Below, one piece after another: positions 1 through 13,900 of a stretch of DNA of 64,000 nucleotides. The stretch comes from Hyaloperonospora brassicae (taxonomy: Eukaryota; Oomycota; Peronosporomycetes; Peronosporales; Peronosporaceae). How positions within the stretch are numbered: position 1 is the stretch's first letter; each line of letters opens with the position of its first letter. Where the stretch lies: the NCBI GenBank assembly GCA_947650285.1, contig CANTFL010000851.1, positions 62,001-126,000 of the forward strand, in the 5' to 3' direction. Under the pieces are notes generated by a model that did no database searches, was not told where the DNA came from, and saw only the letters and a program-made list of their open reading frames with translations. A program made the translations under genes and the position numbers.

Positions 1-440
1 TATCGTGCACAGCGTTCGTCGTATGACTGGCTACCAGTGGGCGTCTACACACCCGGGTTTCAAGACAAGTAGAGTGTCATTACTGCAACGAATATGAGAC
101 CGATCGACTCGGAGTCATTGCAGTAGCGTGCACAGTGTTCGTCGTTTAGAGCTCTTTGTCGTCCTGATCCTTACCCCGTTCACGAACAAGGCAGTCGAGA
201 AAGCTCAAGCATTGAAGCCAGTAGTTTTCTCGACCCAATTTATGTGAGTAGCAGGTCCAAATTTAAGGCTTTCTGTCAAGAGTGTCTGACTCTGTTCACG
301 GGATTCTGATCTTCTCGAGCATTGTGTAGAAGTCGGCCTAGACTTTATCGTGCACAGCGTTCGTCGTATGACTGGCTACCAGTGGGCGTCTACACACCCG
401 GGTTTCAAGACAAGTAGGGTGTCATAACCGCAAGGACTAT
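1..440. repeat. Direct repeat, 345-bp spacing
   Basis: About 75 bases from position 1 recur almost unchanged from position 346, so two units with a 345-bp period are visible; the left one may be cut by the window edge. After about 75 bases the copies drift apart. A shorter echo of the first 20 bases occurs near 126-146. This could be the end of a satellite array or duplicated LTR ends. No coding potential is evident. Confidence 0.65.
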
Positions 441-899
441 GAGAAATTGATATAGGGATGGATTTTAATACTTTGTTTATAAAGGCATTTGGGGTGATTA
501 TCGTGAAAATGATTCCGTGCTTCTGGTGCAAACGAAGCAGCGCCTCATATTTTTTTGACGCAATTATGATGTAAATGGAGTGATTTTTTGACAAAGTCGC
601 TGCGGGCAGTACAAATGGTAGTAATATCGTACTATCAGGATGGGAGAGGGAACACGATCTTAGTCTTATACAGGCCTTGGGTACGGCCGGATAATAAATT
701 AGTGCTAGATCCGCGCTATGAGTGGCGAGATATGTGTCAACCTATATATAAGCTGTTTATGTTAATAGAGTCAATCTCTAGTTTATTGACTAGTTTGACG
801 GTATATATACCTCTCTTGCTTAACCCATCTGTATGGTTGAGTTAATTCGCTTCCTTACACACGTTCGTTCGACGGATTCTGTACAGCACCTTTCTACAC

Positions 900-1035
900 T
901 GTCACGAAAATAAATCTTATATGTCATCAGTCTAAGCGCATGATACCCGAATACGATGTTGCTCATGTACCGGGTAAAGATACAAGAGACAAAAATGACG
1001 ACAGCTGATGTCTTCAGTGAGAGCACCAACACCGT
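900..1035 (+). pseudogene. Possible gypsy RNase H remnant
   Basis: One frame around 940-1,005 reads EYDVAHVPGKDT. This resembles the stretch between RNase H and the ADxLSR box of Ty3/gypsy polyproteins (usually EYDxxxxPGKxN). The frame closes right after it and nothing else of pol is recognisable. A diverged relative of this DNA seems to occur at about 28,865-28,940. The call rests on one short motif and could be chance. Confidence 0.25.
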
Positions 1036-1578
1036 GTAGAAATTGCAGGAAAATAGTCCTGGTGGTGAAGTCTTTAAGGTCTAAGATGCAAAATGGTTGC
1101 ATATACAGTCACCCGTGTCTATAAGAGACACCCTCTATATAAGGGTCACAGTGTCGCTGAAGAGTTCGAACTATATGGGAATTTGTAAACCGTTATTTTT
1201 ATAAGCGAGTCAGATATAAAAAAAGAAAAACACTCACCCATTTGAGGTGAAAACCCTTTTTTTATAACTCACTACCCCTACTTCTGATGCTGAAAGAGAT
1301 ACGTGGAATATGATGTGACAGTTGATCTAGCCGAAGCTTTTCCTTAAACCTATTCAGCAACATCACAGAACCACAGACGTGGTTTGAGGAAAGACATAGC
1401 GCGTGTCATAATAAAGGAGCTTGTAAGGCCCACATTACTGATGACGTCATGACGACAGATACAGAAGGCGAAATTTAATAACTTCGTAAGGCAATAGATA
1501 GGAAGAAATAAAATTTAATTTTCGTAAATACTCGCCTACACCACTGATACAACACGTCCACCCAACAACATCAAGCCC

Positions 1579-3202
1579 GTGCAACCAATGAGTTCAACAA
1601 AGCGAGTATCCTTCTATCTAAAGCGGAATTACGAGGTCTTACAACACTGCAAAGAACGCCCAAACATCCGCTTTTACGAAGTGCAGACTTATGTGAGCAT
1701 TCAGTTCCAGCACAGCATTAGTATATCAACGGCGCATCGGCTCATGGCCAAAAAGGAAATCGACTTTCAGGGCTTTAACCCCAATGTAAAAAAGAAACGA
1801 CGTGTAAAGCATCCTGAGCTCGAGAAGGGACTGCTAAAGTTCGTTCTCAAGCGCGAGAGTGACGGTTTGTCTGAAGATATGGTCCTGGAAAAAGCAGACC
1901 GACTGCGAGTGAGCCATGATTTAAAGATCACGACCTCAATCTTTCCAAAATATGGCTCCAGAGTTTCAAAAAGCGAAATAACATCAAAAGCCGCGCGTTG
2001 ACAGGTGAGAGTGGGAGGTTGTGTATCGAGGATGTGCAAGCAGAAAAGTATGAGAAACGATCTCTGATTGAACAAAATTTATCGAGTGATGTGCTTAATT
2101 TTGATGAGACGGCATTACTTTACGACTTTAAATCGAATAAAAACTATCCACGGTTCAAAATACCGGCAAGAAGAGCGTATTTTCACGCGTAGCAGTTCCT
2201 CTATGCTGCAACTAAAGTGTCCCTAAAAACTGGAGCCCATGATCATCGGGAAGGTTTAAAAGCCAAGGTGCTTTAAGAAAGTAGAGATCGAGCATCGTGG
2301 CATCGTATACGCTTCGAACTCAAACGACTGGATGACTGTAATTATCTTTAATGAATTCCTGTATCAATTCTATTGTCAAATATATGGATTTAAAGTCCTG
2401 CTACTTCTCGATAATGCTTCCAGTTACAAGGTCCTACGGGAAACCAACAACAATAGTAATGTAGTAACTTTTTCGCCTAGCATGACTTCCACTATCAAGC
2501 CGCTCGGTGCATGTACGCATTAATATCATAGTTTATATATGTGCGTCTTAAATCTACATAAATCTCTTCACCTATATATATGGTATATAGGTATCATCCG
2601 ATCGTTTAAAAGTTCGCTACAAGAAACTTCATATGCGATGGCGCATAAATCTGATCGAAGAAAACAAAGGATGCAGACTTATTATCCTAGAAGCCATTAA
2701 GTTTGCAGCTGAGAGCTGTAACAATATTGGCGGGTATATTATTCGAAGTTGCTGAATTAAAAGTTGGATCGTTGAAGCGCCACATGTTTCGGGTTTTCGT
2801 GCACAAAACGGCTATCGACAGTCCAGCCTCGCCTTCCAACAAGACTACTGCGATATGGCTGATATGTTTCAAAATCTTGTTGTAACCGTAAGCGTGGAAG
2901 GTTATGTCGAAATCGAGGACCTCAAGCAGATTCACGAAGAATAAGAAGCTCTGATTGAAGTATAGTTGGAGCCCGCGGGAGTCGAAAGAGACGAAGATCA
3001 AGCTCCTGTTAGTGCAAAAGAAGCAATAAAGTGCTGCCTGCTTTTGCGTTCGTACTTCATACGCTCAGATGAGGACACACGAATCATACAGTCAACTCTG
3101 GATAAGATATCGTCGGTTATTTGCAAAACCCCGGCACGCTATGGCGAAACAGCTCGATATGAGAGACTTCGTATAGTAGGAAAACGTTACTTTTCATTAT
3201 AA
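1579..3202 (+). pseudogene. Pogo-family (CENP-B-like, DDE_1) transposase, inactivated
   Basis: Cut-and-paste transposase related to CENP-B and jerky proteins, broken by frameshifts and stops. The first frame (1,579-2,001) carries a psq-type helix-turn-helix followed by a second DNA-binding region (HPELEKGLLKFVLKRE). The second (1,998-2,192) has the first catalytic Asp in NFDETAL. The third (from 2,332) has the second Asp in LLLLDNAS. The expected PLDAG motif reads PLGAC, so the third acidic residue is lost. The C-terminal part (VRYKKLHMRWR, then the 2,966-3,202 frame) follows in a shifted frame with stops. A 78-base gap at 2,513-2,590 looks like an intron. The family assignment is firm; the gene cannot be functional. 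Confidence 0.85.
2513..2590 (+). other. Intron-like gap in the pogo transposase
   Basis: The gap begins GT and ends AG, is 78 bases long and AT-rich, and contains in-frame stops. Removing it joins the frame so that PLGAC continues directly into IIRSFK, as in intact pogo proteins. Length and borders fit a short oomycete intron. The alternative is a small AT-rich insertion that happens to end in AG. Confidence 0.6.
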
Positions 3203-3340
3203 TCGGCGGGTCTAGCTTGAAAAACCATACAACTTCTTCCTTTCAGATTCTCTGTAAGAGACTTTGTATAAGACACGCTTAAAATTGGGCACAATTTTGT
3301 CTCTTGTAGAGAGGTGTGAGTGTTCTTCGTTTCTCTAGTC

Positions 3341-6300
3341 TTCATCAAAAGTGCGACATAAGGTCATGTCTAAAATTCGCATAGGCGTAAATATATCACA
3401 CTATAACATACCCAACGATCGTATTCACATAGCTCGCTACAAAATACTGTCCCATTAATGGCATTGCCATTCGAGCTCGTATTAAACCCTGATTTTGACG
3501 TTTGCCGCCGCTGTCCAAAGGCATGGTTTTACAAAGACGCAAAAACAGCATATACATTGGTTTTGTAAGCAAAATTTAAACAAGCAATACATGATCTGGA
3601 TTAAGATTTTGCAAGGGCGCGACAAAGATATGATTTATTTATATATACATACAACGATGAATGCCGTAAGGAGAAAACGCACATGCTAGGAATCACATAT
3701 ATTAATGATAATATTTGTATTGTTATTTGAAAAGGTCCTTGTAAATGCTGCAGAACTAGCGTCATTTGAAAAGAATGTCCCTGTCACATGACACAAACGC
3801 AAAATATTTTTGGTGATATTATTTACAACATTCCTCGCAGGGATATATTGATGGATTACTGCGTTTGGCGGTGTTATAAAGCACCGATTTACAATTGATA
3901 TATAAGACCATGATAACAACTGTCTCAACAATTTGCTGCTAAACACGCGCTACGGATGGTGTTCGAGATTATGACGGGATATAAATCCTTTATGATGATT
4001 AAGTGAGATCAAGAATAGTATGAGAGATACTCAAAGACATAAATACAGGCCTACCTTTGCCCTGACCCTGGGCAATTATTCAATCACAATCGTTCCATTC
4101 ACTGGACGCTCGTTTACGCGAGGCTTAGGACCGCACACCCTATATCATTAAAAAGATTACCAATTATCTGGGAGGTATTGTAACCATTAAGGAGGATGTC
4201 CACGTGAAATTCCAGGTATGTAAAAATACGGTATAAATCTGTATATAATTTTATGCCTCGTTTTATTACAAAACATTTAAAGTTCATTTTTCATGAATTC
4301 GTACGCCATATAGTGCGATATTCTGTTGTGCTTGTAACGCAGACGATAAATGGATGCACATTATATCGCGGGTTATTTTGCGTAAGGATAAAAAATGTTG
4401 TGTGACCAGTAATTGTAAATATGTAATACTTACACATCGGGGTCCCTCAGAATCCTTGTATGCCCCACATCTATGATAAAAAAATGTGAGAATACCAAAA
4501 ATGCGATAGTAAAGGGCGCATGAATACTTTCCTATCATATAGCCGGTCTACGGCATCGCACCAAGTTAACTCAATATAAATAAATGTTTAAATATATTAC
4601 AGGTCAAAATTACGTTCCATAATGATGTCGTAAACAGTGACGCTAAAGCAAATGAAACATGAGGATCAATTGTGTCACAAAAAGATCGTCTATATATTGT
4701 CGCGGTTGTAATGGCAACGGTAGCGCAGAGGGTGTGTGGGCTATATCAAATTCTTTTTGGATCGTCCAGAAAACGAATTTTATCTATTAACCAATTAAAT
4801 TTCGTTGGGCTAGATATTATAGAAGAATGGTACACACTACCAACTAGCATCAATATACTTGATTGTCGGTTACCTATTTGACTCTCATCTGAAATTTCGA
4901 TCTGTGACACAGTGGCCTTGCCTGAGCAACGACAGTGTTTGTAAAAAAGATAAACAACTACGAAATCAATTTTGCTAAGTTCCATTGTATATTGATACGA
5001 GTGCACCGGGGTCAAGTCTAGACATGTTTACTTATCGTAAAAAAAACGTTTCTTTCCGACTAATATGACGATTGTGATAAAATATATGATTTTGAAGCAT
5101 CTTCATGTTGGGAAATTAAGCCACACCAAATCATCGGTGTTTTTACCAACGTTGCCTTCCCTGATTACAGGAACTAGCAATATCAAGTAGCCAATCTCTT
5201 TGGTCACTAATCCGCTCAAAAAAGAGGTGATTACGTCAGCTCGGGTTGTTTCTTTTATTATCTATATACAGCCATGCGCTTATCGTTAATACTGAATATG
5301 AAAAAAAAATCGACATCGATGGCCAAACGGATTCCAAGGATGACGATTATAAAACATCCATCTGCTTTATCAACTAACTTTAGTGGTGCTAACGTGTCTG
5401 GACGGTCAACATTACTATCAGAGCCCAAGTGAGTAAGAAACACCAAATTGTAGACTGTTTCGGAAGCATGAATAATCGGATGGATACGCTTGAAATAGTA
5501 GTTGGCTTTATCGAAAGTATATCGATATATTAATATATAAATTAAATATTCGATTAAATTTTAAATCATTCTAGAAGGTTTTAAACCATTCATGGCATAA
5601 TAATTTTTCTCTCAGCCAGTATGCCGTGATGAAGTCTATAAATCTAACGGGTAAGAGCTATATTACCGTCAATTAATATATTCGCTTGCATTGATCGGTC
5701 AAATGAGAATCTGAATATAATTTTCCTGTCTTGATTCTTACTCGATACGATTGTGGCCCCCACTTTGCGGGATTCACTCGAATACTTGTCGATTTCAAAC
5801 ATTTAATTTTCTTAGGTCTATCGACACAATGATCATACAATGTTGAAGATATGCGCTCTATTCGCTAATAAAAATGTCTCTCGCATCTGCTAACGAACTA
5901 ATAAATTATTGATATAACCACTTTTTCAAGACTTTGCTATATACATATTTAAAAGCCGGATACGATACTTTAATACTACACATGACTCCCAACAAGATTA
6001 TCAATCACCTAGTTTTCAATGACTTTTTCAATTAAAATTTATAGAGAAATCTTAATTCTCAATATAATTAATGTAAACAGTGCATATATTTCTATATCCG
6101 CGGTTACATCTTCTGGAAAATGATTATACAAAGCAGTACAGAACCATTTTTTAAGCAATATATTTTGTTTGCTTATCTTTTAAGTGGCATGCTTGATCGA
6201 CGTAGATAATGTATAAAATTGGACGTAATAAATACGTTATCATACCTTTTAGCACAATTAGCACTTTATATATATACAAGAGTAAATTTGTCAAAATTCA

Positions 6301-9300
6301 ACATCGCAACAACCCTAGATGCATTAGTGTGTTTATGTAGAAATTTTTTTAAATAATTTAACGTTAGCTCTAAAATCCTAGCCATCGTCGTACTTTTTAG
6401 GTTCATGTGCATATGTTCTTCGCTAAAGTCGCTTCTCAAGTTTGAATCGCAAGAAGTTCCTACATCCTATCTTATTACCCGATGCATCCTATCTCCATTG
6501 GATAATTAAATATGTACTATAATACCTAATTGGTATAAATGGACAAAAAAACTAAACTCTGTTTCCTGCCATCGCATATTTTGGTTGATTCGTTAGAAGA
6601 TTTCACGCATTCAACAATGTGACACAGGTCAGATTTTTGATCAAACGGTTATATATTTTACGCACATGGCTTAATTTGTACAAAAATTAAATGCATGCAA
6701 AAAATATTTGTATACTAATAATTTAAATTTCTAATGCTCTTTCTCCATCATCATCAGAATTGTTCATCATAAACAACGCTCTATTGATTTTCTGAACATT
6801 ATGCGGTGATTAGCATTGTGATATCGCGGATAATCAATGATTTCAACAAAACAACATTTGATCATACAATGGCAACGTGACACACTGTGGCACAGGCAAA
6901 GAATGACCTAGGTACCAGCAATGGCTCGAATAAAACTAACTTATCATATAATGGCACATATCATTTGACCTTGACCACATTAGTTAGGCATTGCTTTGCA
7001 CATAAAACCAAAAAAATGGTTTTTCGCAATCTTAGCCTTTCAATATCTTCTTGCGTGCTGTCCAAAAGTGTGCCTCTGTCCGCAGATGTCAATTTAGATA
7101 GAAAACAATAAAAAACGACACATAAATGTAAAAAATGACACGGCGATCGTAGGATTTAAATATGAGCGCGATAAGAAATAACGCGTCAAACCGACTCCGT
7201 AATAAATATTTTCTCAACGAAAATGATGATGTTTAATACATATAATTATTACACCAACAATCGACTCGATACTTTCGAGATGTAGGTGTTGGTTAGTAAA
7301 TTAATTTTAAGTATTGTTAGTATCAGGCATTCTGTCTCGATTCTTTCGGCTGTGTGTGCAATACATATATTTTTGGTAACATTAGAAACACGAGTAAAAC
7401 AACTTTTTATCAATGCTTTGCCTTATATAATTTTTTGAAAGCAGATATATAGGCAAACGCTTAGATTTACATAGTACTTTTGTAATGGCTATGCAACATA
7501 CGTTTTTAAGCATATTAGACGTATCATATATTTTATTTTGCTTAATAAGAAAAAATGGATGATGCTACGAGCAACGGGTGAAAGATTTCATCATGATCGT
7601 ACTTCAATAGACTTCTTCCCTTTGCTAAAATTAAAAATTTATGGCACTGTCGGATAACAACATTTATAAGACAGCAAATATATGTATTGTTACTAGAAAA
7701 TATATATATTTGAAAATACCCAGCAGATTCTCAACCTATACGATGTGCTCTACATTATGGTCTATTTTGAATCCGCATTCCTCTAATCAATAGACTAAAC
7801 ATATATAGATAAGAAGGTGACGTATTGATGCGGTGCATTTTTATTATCTATCTATTGTCATCGCAAGATATATGTCACATTTTGCGTATAAACCCTCTAA
7901 ACAAGTAAATAACATATTTGTTAGTTGGGCTTATCATTAACAAAACTTATAAGTCATTAGACGTACTTTTGCATATCAGATTTTTGCATGAACCATTGGC
8001 AGGATAATATTAATTTAGCGAAGAAAACATGATAAATGATTTATTGTGCACATCAACTTTTTAATTTTGTTTGATTTCATTTTTGGCGTTTCAAGCCGTT
8101 TGACGAAGCGCAAGATCAATGCACAAGCGCATAAGCTAGCTCTGTTGTGGTCTTTTTTGAACCTATCACTTTCCATAGTCATCCCGCTTGTAAACTGCAA
8201 ATGAGGCGTGAATTTGTCCTGGGTACTCCGTAATATTGTTGAACGCTATTATCCTTGTTTTTCATACGCCAAAAAATTATAAATGTGTCTTGGTTATTCT
8301 TTTCAGAATATTATAATAGTTTTTACGATCCGTCGAATTTATACATATGTAAACATTTTCGCAAAAGGTCTACATTCATAATCAACTATGAAATGCTTGC
8401 TACCCAATTTATATTAGTGTATAGATTTGAACGTATCACTCCTTTATTCAATTTTTATGTAATCTCGGTTGGTGTGTGACTAAACCTACTAAATTCAAAC
8501 TGATCGCACAGGTACATAATCACATAATTAGTAAAAATCAGTCATTTTGAAAAGGTAGATATATTCAAATACCAACTCAACCTAGAGGTACCTGATACTT
8601 GCCAACTTGAATTGGTCGAAGTTTTACACACGTGCGTAATGTTTTCCTATGTATTATACAGTCATAGTTTGGTTAGACTCATGTTTATACTTTTACATTT
8701 AAGATCTTTAATATGACGGAGAATGAATTTAGCTTTGGGATGCGTACTAAAATAATCCAACAGGACTTATTGCAACGCTACGAAATCATTTGAAACGCGA
8801 TTATCACACTATCGATATAGGACACGTATGTGTGTTCAATCCAGATGTACGTATAAGGCTGAGTCAAAACAGGGTTATGAAATAGGCTTTGTTAAAAAAA
8901 TTATTCCCCATATATATCGAAACTTGTAGCAATATGGTGTGACGCTCAATACCAAAAAAGGTTTAGCCGAATTTCAAGATGTTGCATGCGCAATAATAAA
9001 CTTCTAAAATATAAAAAATAAACATTATTGTCATAAAGTTGTCACATTTGGCTACTAGAGTTTATAGATAGGTTTCAATGGGACACAATACATATGAACA
9101 TAATTTTAAGCATATCTACATTTTAATACACTCTATATCGATCTGAAAACGTAGATATAATATTTATAAGCACTAAACTGTCCTAACAATCAACAAATTA
9201 ATGACTCGACCTCCGCTGAATCTATACAATGTAGCCATGCAAGGCTCGACCTATTAAAAGCCAAAACAATTATAATTTGTTTCAAAGTTGTTTTGTTATG

Positions 9301-9491
9301 TATGTAAATATCACTAATGTAATTATGTTCTTAAAAGAACTGAAATCACATCCCCCCTCATAGGATAGTAATTTTGCGTTTAGAAGTTGCGGAAGTCTAG
9401 AAACTTTCTATTAGCAAGTAAATGTTTATAATCCGATATGATTGAGTTGTGCACGCGTACAAAACATAAAGAATATACACATATACAGATG
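3341..9491. other. AT-rich region without recognisable genes
   Basis: Frames longer than about 85 codons are absent, and none of the short ones has a recognisable motif, low-complexity protein signature or good codon structure. Many TATATA runs and stops occur in all frames. I see no LTR or terminal repeat pair. It is most likely decayed repeat or intergenic DNA. Confidence 0.6.
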
Positions 9492-9497
9492 ATTAAT

Positions 9498-10979
9498 AAG
9501 TACCCACCCACTCTTTGATACGTACACATTTTCCTAAAATTGAGGCCCCTGTTTAAGTGCAGTGGCCTTCCTAACTAGGTACTGCACACTTATACCAACC
9601 AAATGCCATGTAAATATTCTTCGCTTCGTACACACACCTCCGTTTTACAGAACTCTTTTGTATCAGCACACAGCCTTGGGTATGAAATCCGCTCTCATTA
9701 TCCGGTACACCCCGCTATAAGTACTGCCAATATTACCCTATTTCTTTATTCAAAATATTCCTATAGCTGGTCATACAAACCGTGATCACTTAAATGTTCA
9801 GTTGGCATTGATTGGACCTCAATGATGGCATTCGGATTCTCGATCAATCCCCACTGCGCGATGATATTCTCGCCTCAATTGCGCATAATAATCATGTTTT
9901 AGGCACTCGTCAGGCAGAAATGCTCGTCTTTGATGACCTCTCCGTCTCGTACCGCGCATCAGTAAGCCTCTACACCACATCCAATCAAACACAAATCCAT
10001 CAGCAGGAGCAAGTGATTCAACAGCCTCTCCAAAAGAATAACTATCAGACGCCTCGTTAATGACAAACCGTCGCAATATAGCGTCGATCTAAGACGACAC
10101 AAGTTGTGCGCGGTGACAGTTGTCTTCCCCAACGAGCTTACAAAACACGTCAGCGCACGAGCTCTCTTCCTTGCATGATTAATCTGATCACAAATGATGA
10201 TTTGCGATTGTTTAGCGCCTATGCATTATCAAAGATCTACCGCATTGAACCCGAGCACCTGAGTAGGTCAAAGACACATTTTACATCCACAAAAAGTCAG
10301 CAATAATCATCCAATGGTTGATTTATAACGACAAAATACTTCTATTTGTACATATGGCACCTGCTCACTTAATCGAGTCGCGGTAATTGGCCATCAGAAC
10401 GATCGTGCGACATCCATTTCCAATCTACCGAGTAGCTTCAAGTGGATGCGACAGAGGAGTGACAGCTGGTGCGATGTCGTCCGTGCACATACGCCACACG
10501 GCAAAGCAATGAGACGATCTCCTGCGGTCGTGCAGGCAGTATACTCAAGTAAATAGAGGAACTCGTACAGCACCACAACGAGACCGATGGCTGGTACGAT
10601 AATGAGGATAGAAACGCGCAGGTCACGTGCCGCGCCTTTTTGCTTCTCGCCGCGGGAGCTCACGCGGCCGTACGGCTAAATTTCTGCTCGTATCTCAGGC
10701 TTCGTTGACGGTGTTCCGGCCGATGTTAAAATAGGGAAAAGTTAATGTTAGAAGTACTTATAGCGGGATGTACCGGATAATGAGAGCGGATTTCATACGC
10801 AAGGCTGTGTGCTGATACAAAAGAGTTCTGTAAAACGTGGGGGGTGTACGAAGCAAAGAATATTTACATGGCATTTGGTTGGTATAAGTGTGCAGTACCT
10901 AGTTAGGAAGGCCACTGCACTTAAAGAGGGGCCTCAATTTCAGGGGTATGTGTACGTATCAAAGGGTGGGTGGGTACCT
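9498..10979. mobile_element. 1.48-kb TIR element, left-arm copy
   Basis: Terminal inverted repeats of about 230 bp (9,498-9,727 and 10,750-10,979) start with A(A/G)GTACCCACCCAC. The element is flanked by ATTAAT on both sides (9,492-9,497 and 10,980-10,985), a plausible 6-bp target duplication. About 1.0 kb of internal DNA holds only short frames (the longest about 89 codons) with no transposase motif. It is probably a non-autonomous DNA transposon of foldback or MULE-like build; the superfamily is not clear. Confidence 0.8.
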
Positions 10980-13900
10980 ATTAATCTCCTATTTTTTGGG
11001 CCGTAGAGTCAAACACGGCTTAAATAGGCGATCTAGGGTTAAATAGTACAGATTGTAAGAGTATCATGTCACTTGAGTGGGTTTATGATTAGTTAGCTAA
11101 TATTAAGTATGTGATTTCAGACTTAACCCCTTCAAATTTTGCAAAAAACATTTCAAAAATCTGCGGGCAATATATCGCTAGCTCTTTGACGACTAAAGCT
11201 ATATGTGTCGCAGGACATAAAAGACCGACTATCAACTTGTTAGCCAAGATCGTTGAGACATACTTTGAGATGTTTGGCTTGGTTTGCGGAAGTGCGTATA
11301 AGAAAAAAGTACGATTACAAGTAGCACAAAATAAGAAGATCGAATATTGAGATCTCGGGTCGGCTCTGATGATCAAAAGATTAGAAGAAAAATATATAAA
11401 TATGCAGACGAGATGGACGAAACTGTATGAGATTGCTGTGATAAGATACGACTTAGTTATTAGACCTTGATCCCGAACACATAGCAAGATTTAAATTTAG
11501 TTGAGCCGTATCATAAAGCTTAAATTTGAATCAAAAACTACAGAAGGTGTCGATAAGGTTCTACATTAAAGAGATACTAAACATTTTTACTCTGTGACAC
11601 GGCAAGTCTGGGCAAATGGCAGAATGTGCTCACATCAGCACTTTTTGATATCGGCTATATAATTGCGTTGGCGCGACAAAGAGCTTTAAATTTACAATAT
11701 AGACGCTGCGTACAACACTTGGCTTATTATACCATGTAGTGTGAGAAACACCGCGCTGTTCCTGTATACAGTAAATGATAATATAGTCAGAAAAAAGATT
11801 AGCATAATGCAACTTTTAGATTGACTGTAACCTCTCTACGATGAGATATTTACTGAGCTAATTCGATCGCTATTCGGTTTTCCGACCATCGTAATGAATG
11901 TCGCGCAGCTCAATTTACAACTATCTACTCTTATGTTCTATGCTTAAAGATTAAAAATGATATAGCATCAATCGATACACACGCTCAATCCTCATTCCTG
12001 AATACGAGATTAATATAAGACCTCCCAGTAGTCCCAATAGCTACGCGAAAAAAGCCGACGTCGCGTTCTTATCACTATTTCTAATGAGACACGTAGAGTG
12101 GGATGACTACTTTACCTTATAATAACGTGTGCGACAAATTTAATATTTTCCATTACTGTGGCATGCCTGGCTCGGCGCACAATTGTTTTTTTTTTCAATA
12201 AAATACAAGGTACTCTAATCGCTGCTCACGGCCTGATCTAATGACTTTTCATCGTTTCATATTTTTATATAGATTCATCCTGAAGTCGTATATAAACGCT
12301 GGTGCAACAAGCTCAGCGGCTTGAATCAGATATTTAGGCCTTTGCGCAACATATCCGCTTCAGCTTCGCGTCCCTAAGATATATAATGGTGCCGACTTGC
12401 ACAAACATAACGGCACACGCTTCTCGAAGTCTACCTCACCGCTCGATGACGAATACTAGGGGCCAATGTAGCTCGATTTGTGCCTTTTATCGCTCCCATT
12501 TTGCTTTTCATCATCTATTTACCTATTTTACATGTTATCGAAGTCTTATAGAGCACCCATAAATATTTATTCACGACATTCTAGCGTGTATTGATACATG
12601 ATGCCACGTATGTAATATCTTATTGAGGTAAATTAGTGTTGCGTTATACTAACTCCTCTTCCGTGCGAAGACATCAAACTTGAAACAACAATTATATACT
12701 TTAATTAGCTTTGCAGTGCTAATTTTCTGTAAGAAAAGACATCCATTAGGCCTATGCGTCGGCTTATAAACTTAGGGGGTTCAACTGCCTGTCAATTTGC
12801 AAATTTTATGCCGTCTAATATCTCGAGCCTTTGTTTCTTCATTTTAATGGAATTCAGTAGGAGTGATCAAAACATGACGACTGTTGAGCCGATTAGTTCA
12901 TCTTTTATTGTGGCCGCGAGCTATTAGACGTCCTGTGCACTACTTACGGCGGTAAGCGCCATGCATGTTTTGTGAGGATGAATAGAATTTATACGTCAGC
13001 TTATCGGTTAATCTCACTCTCACATAACGTGAGGGGGCTATGACAAAATCAGTGAAAATGCCTGATCTGTAATCTAGTGTTTTGTAATTGACCTGTGTGC
13101 AGCATTAAAGCTTAGAAGCCCTCCAGCTGATTATACTCTACGGCGTATTGTGCATGCAGCGATTCCGCGGCAAATATTTGGCTAGAAGACCGGTTATATA
13201 CTTAAGCCGATCAGAGCTCCTATCAAGTATAGGATTTACGTTTTCTTCAATATTTGAAGCGCCCCAGATCGATTGCGTCTTCTTGCAGATTTCATGGGTA
13301 GCGAAATCGTTAAGACCGGGACAGTGTGTCTTGGCAACTCCGATTCTCGATATATACTATCGAGAAGTCAAGTATGGTGCTCGCTAAGCCTATGACATGG
13401 TTAAAGCTTATATCAAGGTAAAAATTGAGAACTTGACTATATCTTCACTCTTGTCGTTCTAGGACCGTATGGTTCCTGAACTGTTCTTTATTTGACCTCT
13501 TATACATATAATTAATACGACTTTTGGGTGCAATAATAGATGTAATAAGTCGGCCATTTAACCTGGTCACGCCAAACGTCTAGCGTCTGACCCTTCTCAA
13601 GTTGTAGGGATATACTTATTACTTTTTCATGTAATTATTGTTCTGCTTCCACTATAGCAGAAAGATGTTCTCCAGCTTAATAGTTGATATTTTGTGTCAT
13701 ACTTATTGTGATTTGATATGTCATTGAGAATAATTGCATATATGCTATATTAGAATAAGCTATAGGAGCATATATATCGGAGAAGTGTGGTACACAAATA
13801 GGACATATGGCAAAAACACGACGGAGTTTCGGCTAATTTTCAAGCGGCGGTGATTGGTGGAGACAGGAGGACTTAGAATTTTTCGAATTTTAGGGTTCAA

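Larger units (their letters stand above)
1106..3340 (+). mobile_element. Decayed pogo/Tigger-type DNA transposon
   Basis: A pogo-class transposase remnant lies inside this interval. The left end starts with CAGTC directly after a TA dinucleotide (TA at 1,104-1,105) and continues with the TATAAGAGACACCCTCTATA-like motif typical of pogo terminal repeats. A diverged inverted counterpart can be traced around 3,298-3,340, ending in AGTC. The length of about 2.2 kb fits pogo elements. The left end is better supported than the right end, and no target duplication could be confirmed on the right. Confidence 0.6.

Noticed and set aside
9819..10663. Frames inside the TIR element as a transposase
   Set aside because: All are under 90 codons, on both strands, with no DDE or DNA-binding motif; the element looks non-autonomous.
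11089..11487. 132-codon frame present in both palindrome arms
   Set aside because: Identity of the two frames follows from the arm duplication; there is no motif, and an opposing frame overlaps it.
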